A stretch of DNA of 64,000 nt from Acanthacorydalis orientalis (Eukaryota; Arthropoda; Insecta; Megaloptera; Corydalidae), in contig CM068313.1 of the NCBI GenBank assembly GCA_034766995.1, positions 59,345,877-59,409,876 of the forward strand. Direction: 5' to 3'. Below, one piece after another: positions 60,203 through 64,000 of this stretch. Both the position numbers and the translations under genes were made by a program. The first letter of the stretch is position 1, and each line of letters opens with the position of its first letter. The notes under the pieces are model-generated. The model had not been told where the DNA came from, did not search any database, and saw nothing but the letters and a program-made list of their open reading frames with translations.

Positions 60203-60252
<50 letters not shown>
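60203..60252. repeat. (TA)n microsatellite, left flank of the next mariner
   Basis: TA array directly adjoining the mariner at 60254; a short remainder (61186-61204) follows on its far side. Confidence 0.95.
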
Positions 60253-60253
<1 letters not shown>

Positions 60254-60255
<2 letters not shown>

Positions 60256-61186
60256 GAGGTCAGACAATTAAGTAATGCGACCGATTTTTTTTCTCGGCCT
60301 GTGGTAACACTGCGAATCTGTAACTCCGCCACCGTAATAGCAGATCCCTACTCTCTCGATTGAGACCTTCACCACCCTCGTACGATCATTTCTTCGCCAG
60401 CTGTTTAGTGTTTTGTAACAACGCGCGAGTAGTGCATGTCACGAAAATGGAACAGAGCCCACCGAATGAACATCGCTCAAGATTGTCTCGAGCAGGTGGA
60501 AAGTGATCCTACTCTTCTCGATCGAGTTATTACTGGTGATGAAAGTTGGTTCTTTCAATATGACCCCGAAACTAAACGACAAAGCCAACAGTGGCTGGTC
60601 CCTGGAGCACCAAGGCCAAAGAAGGCGAGAATGAGCAAGTCCAAAGTGAAAACCATGTTGATTTGCTTCTTCGACAGCAAAGGGGTGGTTCAAAAAGAGT
60701 TCGTACCACCTGGACAAACCGTAAATCAAGTATTCTACCGCAATGTGCTCGAAAAATTACGAAAAAGGGTGCTCAGAGTGTGTCCAGAGATCGCGAAGAC
60801 TTGGGTTCTGCATCACGACAATGCTCCCTGTCACAGTGCGTTGTGTCTCTCAGTTTTTGGCGTCTAAAGGCATCGCAACGTTACCACAACCGCCCTATTC
60901 ACCGGACATGTCACCCTGCGACTTTTTCCTATTCCCCCATATGAAAAAATTCGTCAAAGGTCGACATTTTGACTCCGTTGAAGATATCCAAGAATCTGTG
61001 ACGAGGGTACTCGGAGAGGTCCCACAAGAAGTGTTCCAGAATTGTTACGAAAACTGGAAAACTCGCTGGAATAAGTGTATAGATGCGGGAGGGGACTACT
61101 TTGAAGGGGATCGCAGCGATGTACCTTAATTTTTAAATATACTCGATTTTTGAATTTTGTCGCATTACTTAATTGTCTGACCTCGT
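60254..61186 (+). mobile_element. Mariner with internal deletion, inserted in a (TA)n array (0.93 kb)
   Basis: Ends ACGAGGTCAGACAATTAAGT and its exact inverse on the right. The plus strand from 60436 encodes QVESDPTLLDRVITGDESWF (first Asp) and LHHDNAPCHSA (second Asp); a frame change follows, then SPDMSPCDFFLFP (third Asp) to the C-terminal ENWKTRWNKCIDAGGDYFEG (stop at 61129). Roughly the first 150 residues (both HTH units) are missing, so the copy is inactive. The long well-matched ends suggest fairly recent movement. Confidence 0.88.
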
Positions 61187-61334
61187 ATATATATATATAT
61201 ATATTAGAGGCACCGAAAGTAAACCATTATTTTATAGTACAACATAAAAATCTACTGTTTTAATTTTTATTACATAATATTATAAACTATAATTGCAGTC
61301 ATTATTAATAACCTGTTCTCGTCTGTTTTTTTAA

Positions 61335-63381
61335 CATTAGATTTACGGAACCCGTCAATTTGACGGATTTCTGATTTCATGCTTAAAAATTCCGAACATG
61401 TGAATATTGTTTTCTAGTTATTATATATTGGTTTTTAATGATATAATGTAGTAAATAAACGTCTCCACTCATTTTATCCGAAAGACCTATATTTTCTTAT
61501 TTCTATATGTTGTATACCTATTTTTACGAAAATCCGTCAAATTGACGGGTTGCTTAATTTACAATCGATCGTTTCAATTGTTGCGGAATAACAAAAATGA
61601 AAATGAGAATGAGTAAGGAAAAACAAAAACGAAACAAATAACGGCTGTTTAGCAGCGAGTACGTAAACAAACAACTTTGAACTATTTGTTTACAAAAAGA
61701 GCAAACCTTATCTTATCACGAAAGATCATTTCAACCGTGCAGTTTGGAAAGAAAGGATGTGATATTTGGAAATTTAGTGAGGCTGAACATGTTATTTATA
61801 ATACAATTAGAGCAAAGTTAGTGATTATTTCAAAAGTGAATTTTGCAGAAAAGGAAGTGGAGTTTATTTACTAGACAAAGATTTGAATTTTTCAAGATAT
61901 TTTTAAAATCTAACCGTAAAGAAATATTTCTTTACACTTATGTTCTGCCTACTTGGCTAGATATTATGGACAAGTCTCGAAAAGATATTGAATTGCTAAA
62001 AAAAAAAACTAACCAGTATAGATGAAGACCTATCTGGATCGTATTCTGACGCAAGTGTTACCGAACTATGCGAAAGCGAGGAAGAAATCAGCAAAATGAA
62101 CGACAAAACGTAAGATTATGATGACAATGATGATGAAAATCTTCATAACATATGTCCCAAAAGAAAAAGATGCGTATTATTTCAGATCCTGAGAGCGAAA
62201 GTGATATAGAAGCTGCTGATACCTGTAGTAAGGAAGACAATTCGATCGAACGTTCTCTTGATGGAACTTTAAAGAAAACATTAGAAGAAGGTGGAGGTCG
62301 TGGTAGATTACCAGCTTATAGTATGTTCAAAGATGTGCCAGGACCGACTGCGTACCCAAAAAAAAAATATTATGCGTGGCATTGTAAGTAGCTCATTTGA
62401 ACTGATAATTGATGAAGGTATGATTGAGTATATCAAAATATGTACTGAAATGGAGGCCCATAAAGTTTTGGAAAAAGATTAGGTGGTTACAAAGTCACAA
62501 TTACGAGCTTTTCTAGCGATTTTGTATGTCCAAGGGGCGTATGAAGCAAAGAATTTAGACCGTGGAAGAAACTTTACTACTGACAACTTTTTCACAAGCA
62601 TTTCCCTTGCAAAAAAGTTTCTTGCAAAAAAACAACTCTTGTGGAGACTGTACGTGCAAACAGCAGAGAATTGGAAAATATTGCAAAAGCTAAGAAGGAT
62701 GAATATGATCCGATTTTTCACAAATCTTTATAAATCAGATGAGTACGTTCTCACAGTTTACAAATCCAAGCCAAAGAAAAAGGTATTATTGCTGAGTTCT
62801 AAACATGAAAATGACGAAATAGAAGGTAATGCTAAACGTGTCCCTGAAACAATCACATTTTACAACAAAACCAAATTTGTGGTGGATATTGTAGACCAAA
62901 TGGCTAGAAAATATAGCGTGAAAGTAGGGTTCTGTAGATGGGCTCTTCAAGTGTTTTATAACATTTTAGATTTGGCGGCCATCAATGCCTGGATATTGTA
63001 TAAAGAGACCACTGGAATAAACATATCTAGAATGAATTTTATTTTTCAACTGGCTGAAGAACTAGGCGGTGATCTTCGCGACGAACAAAACACTAGTTCA
63101 AATTCATTGCCAGTTTTACAAAATCTTAATGTCTTGCCAAATCGGATTATGCAAGAAAAATAGGTCTAATAATATTTGTATTGAGTGTAACACAAGTATG
63201 TATGCGGAAAATGTACATTCAAAATGGAGTTTATATGTAAAAAATGCACTGAATAAAACTGTTAATAAAAATCTATTAATATAAGATAAGAAGATTTACA
63301 AAAAATTGCATTTTAATTAACAACTCAAAAAGACAGATTTCAGTAAAAATAGGTATACAGTCGATACCCGTAAATCTAGTG
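61335..63381 (+). mobile_element. piggyBac element, 2.05 kb, TTAA-flanked, transposase broken
   Basis: Flanked by TTAA (61331-61334, 63382-63385). Tips CATTAGATTTACGG and, inverted, CACTAGATTTACGG. The plus strand encodes a piggyBac transposase in pieces: acidic N-terminus (ISDPESESDIEAADTCS, 62185-62235), VPGPTAYPKKK, then after stops QLRAFLAILYVQGAYEAKNL, DRGRNFTTDNFFTSISLAKK, KPKKKVLLLSSKHEND, VDIVDQMARKYSVK and [17 protein letters not shown] up to 63163. The catalytic Asp region of FTTDNFFTS is kept. The cysteine-rich C-terminal finger is out of frame after 63163. Internal palindromes of the type cgtcaatttgacgg lie near both ends. Confidence 0.88.
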
Positions 63382-63385
63382 TTAA

Positions 63386-64000
63386 GTTTTCAATCCCCTT
63401 TTTTATAAAAACTTCGTGGTTTCGAATCAAAATAGTTGACTGATTTTCTATTTCGGCCACATTACGGAATTTCTTATCACTTAAAGTGTGTTCCGTAGAG
63501 CGAAATAGATGGTAATCGGAAGGAGTGAGGTCTGGCGAATACGGTGGGTGTTGTGTGACTTTCCAATTCAGTTCTCGAATTTTTCGCGGCTTATTCTCAC
63601 TGTATGAGGGCATGCGCTATCATGGTGAAATATTACCCCTTTTCGGCCGACTAAACTTGAACGTTTATCCTTCAACTTCTAGTTTAGTCTCTCTTATTGT
63701 TGACAATACACTCTGAGTTATGTCTGGTATCATCCGGTTTTTACAGCTCAAAGCAAATGCTCCTAGATATATCCCACGCAATGCACAGAAAGGCTTTCCG
63801 TAACGTTAAACCTGGCCCAGGAGTCGGGATGGGTGTTTGATTTTTCGAAAACCATTATTTTTTCGACTCACGTTGTCGTCAACCGTCCACTTCTTATCAC
63901 CAGTTACGAGCTGTGGCAAAAAAGTTTAAATTCCTCAGCCGCGACAACAAAGAACCGCACGTATTCACACGCTCTTCTTTGTTAGCCGGAGACAGTTCAT
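63386..64000 (-). mobile_element. Mariner remnant running off the right edge
   Basis: Minus-strand pieces, left to right on the protein: LPQLVTGDKKWTVDDNVSRK (first Asp, near 63900), VIFHHDSACPHTV (second Asp, near 63630), then after a frame change HPPYSPDLTPSDYHLFRSTE (third Asp, near 63520). Frameshifted, hence inactive. It starts right beside the piggyBac TTAA, which suggests the piggyBac jumped into or next to it. The N-terminus lies outside the window. Confidence 0.75.

Overview
The window is animal nuclear DNA, most likely from an insect. It is AT-rich, with spliced genes (GT..AG introns, polypyrimidine tracts before acceptors), long (TA)n arrays and a dense load of cut-and-paste DNA transposons (mariner, Tc1, piggyBac, hAT, PIF/Harbinger) plus a few retrotransposon scraps. 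Nothing bacterial or plasmid-like is present. The order of insect cannot be fixed from the sequence; the CpG-rich coding exons and the transposon mix would suit a hymenopteran, but that is a guess.

Six conserved host genes can be read. (1) 1520-2496, minus: 5' part of an ANKRD13-family ubiquitin-binding/trafficking protein, four coding exons, continuing past the left edge. (2) 6852-9721, minus: a SMYD4-like protein with TPR, MYND, SET and post-SET, four coding exons. (3) 19516-19890, plus: the respiratory complex I subunit NDUFA5 (ND-13B) as one intronless ORF. (4) 22230-27108, minus: a kinesin-10 chromokinesin (KIF22/Kid) in 13 coding exons, reconstructed with consistent splice phases, with a motor, a basic tail and a C-terminal helix-hairpin-helix. 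(5) 31338-50180, plus: first seven coding exons of an S6-kinase-related kinase (RSKR/SGK494 type); its 3' end was not found. (6) 36262-36918, plus: an intronless ATG101 autophagy gene lying wholly inside the 14.2-kb intron 6 of gene 5, on the same strand.

The rest is mostly mobile DNA. 2.9-5.0 kb: Tc1 remnant against a Ty3/gypsy fragment. 6.2 kb: RTE-like LINE scrap. 10-15.8 kb: mariner, jockey, hAT-like, Harbinger and gypsy gag remnants, with a clean 474-bp inverted-repeat MITE. 20.2 kb: probable piggyBac-type MITE. 20.6-21.6 kb: a 989-bp near-perfect palindrome with tRNA-like A and B boxes in both arms. 28.6-30.3 kb: Tc1 scraps and a locally duplicated (TA)n block. 33.6-34.8 kb: internally deleted piggyBac. 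46-49.2 kb: Tc1 with a nested hAT MITE, then a mariner inside a (TA)n array. 50.7 kb: second copy of the MITE. 53.7-57.2 kb: a hAT with a perfect 8-bp target duplication, carrying a nested 1.29-kb mariner with a single apparent frameshift. 57.3-59.6 kb: two Tc1 remnants. 60-61.2 kb: two mariners in a (TA)n array. 61.3-63.4 kb: a 2.05-kb piggyBac with TTAA duplications. 63.4 kb to the end: another mariner.

The host genes do not form a single pathway (mitochondrial respiration, autophagy initiation, chromosome motility, protein methylation, trafficking, signalling). The shared theme is the transposon biology: several elements have intact target duplications, so insertion order can be read, and mariners repeatedly sit in TA microsatellites. 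No clearly new multi-gene system was found. The most unusual structures are the pol III-box palindrome, the MITE pair, the repeated basic motif in the kinesin tail and the nested ATG101.
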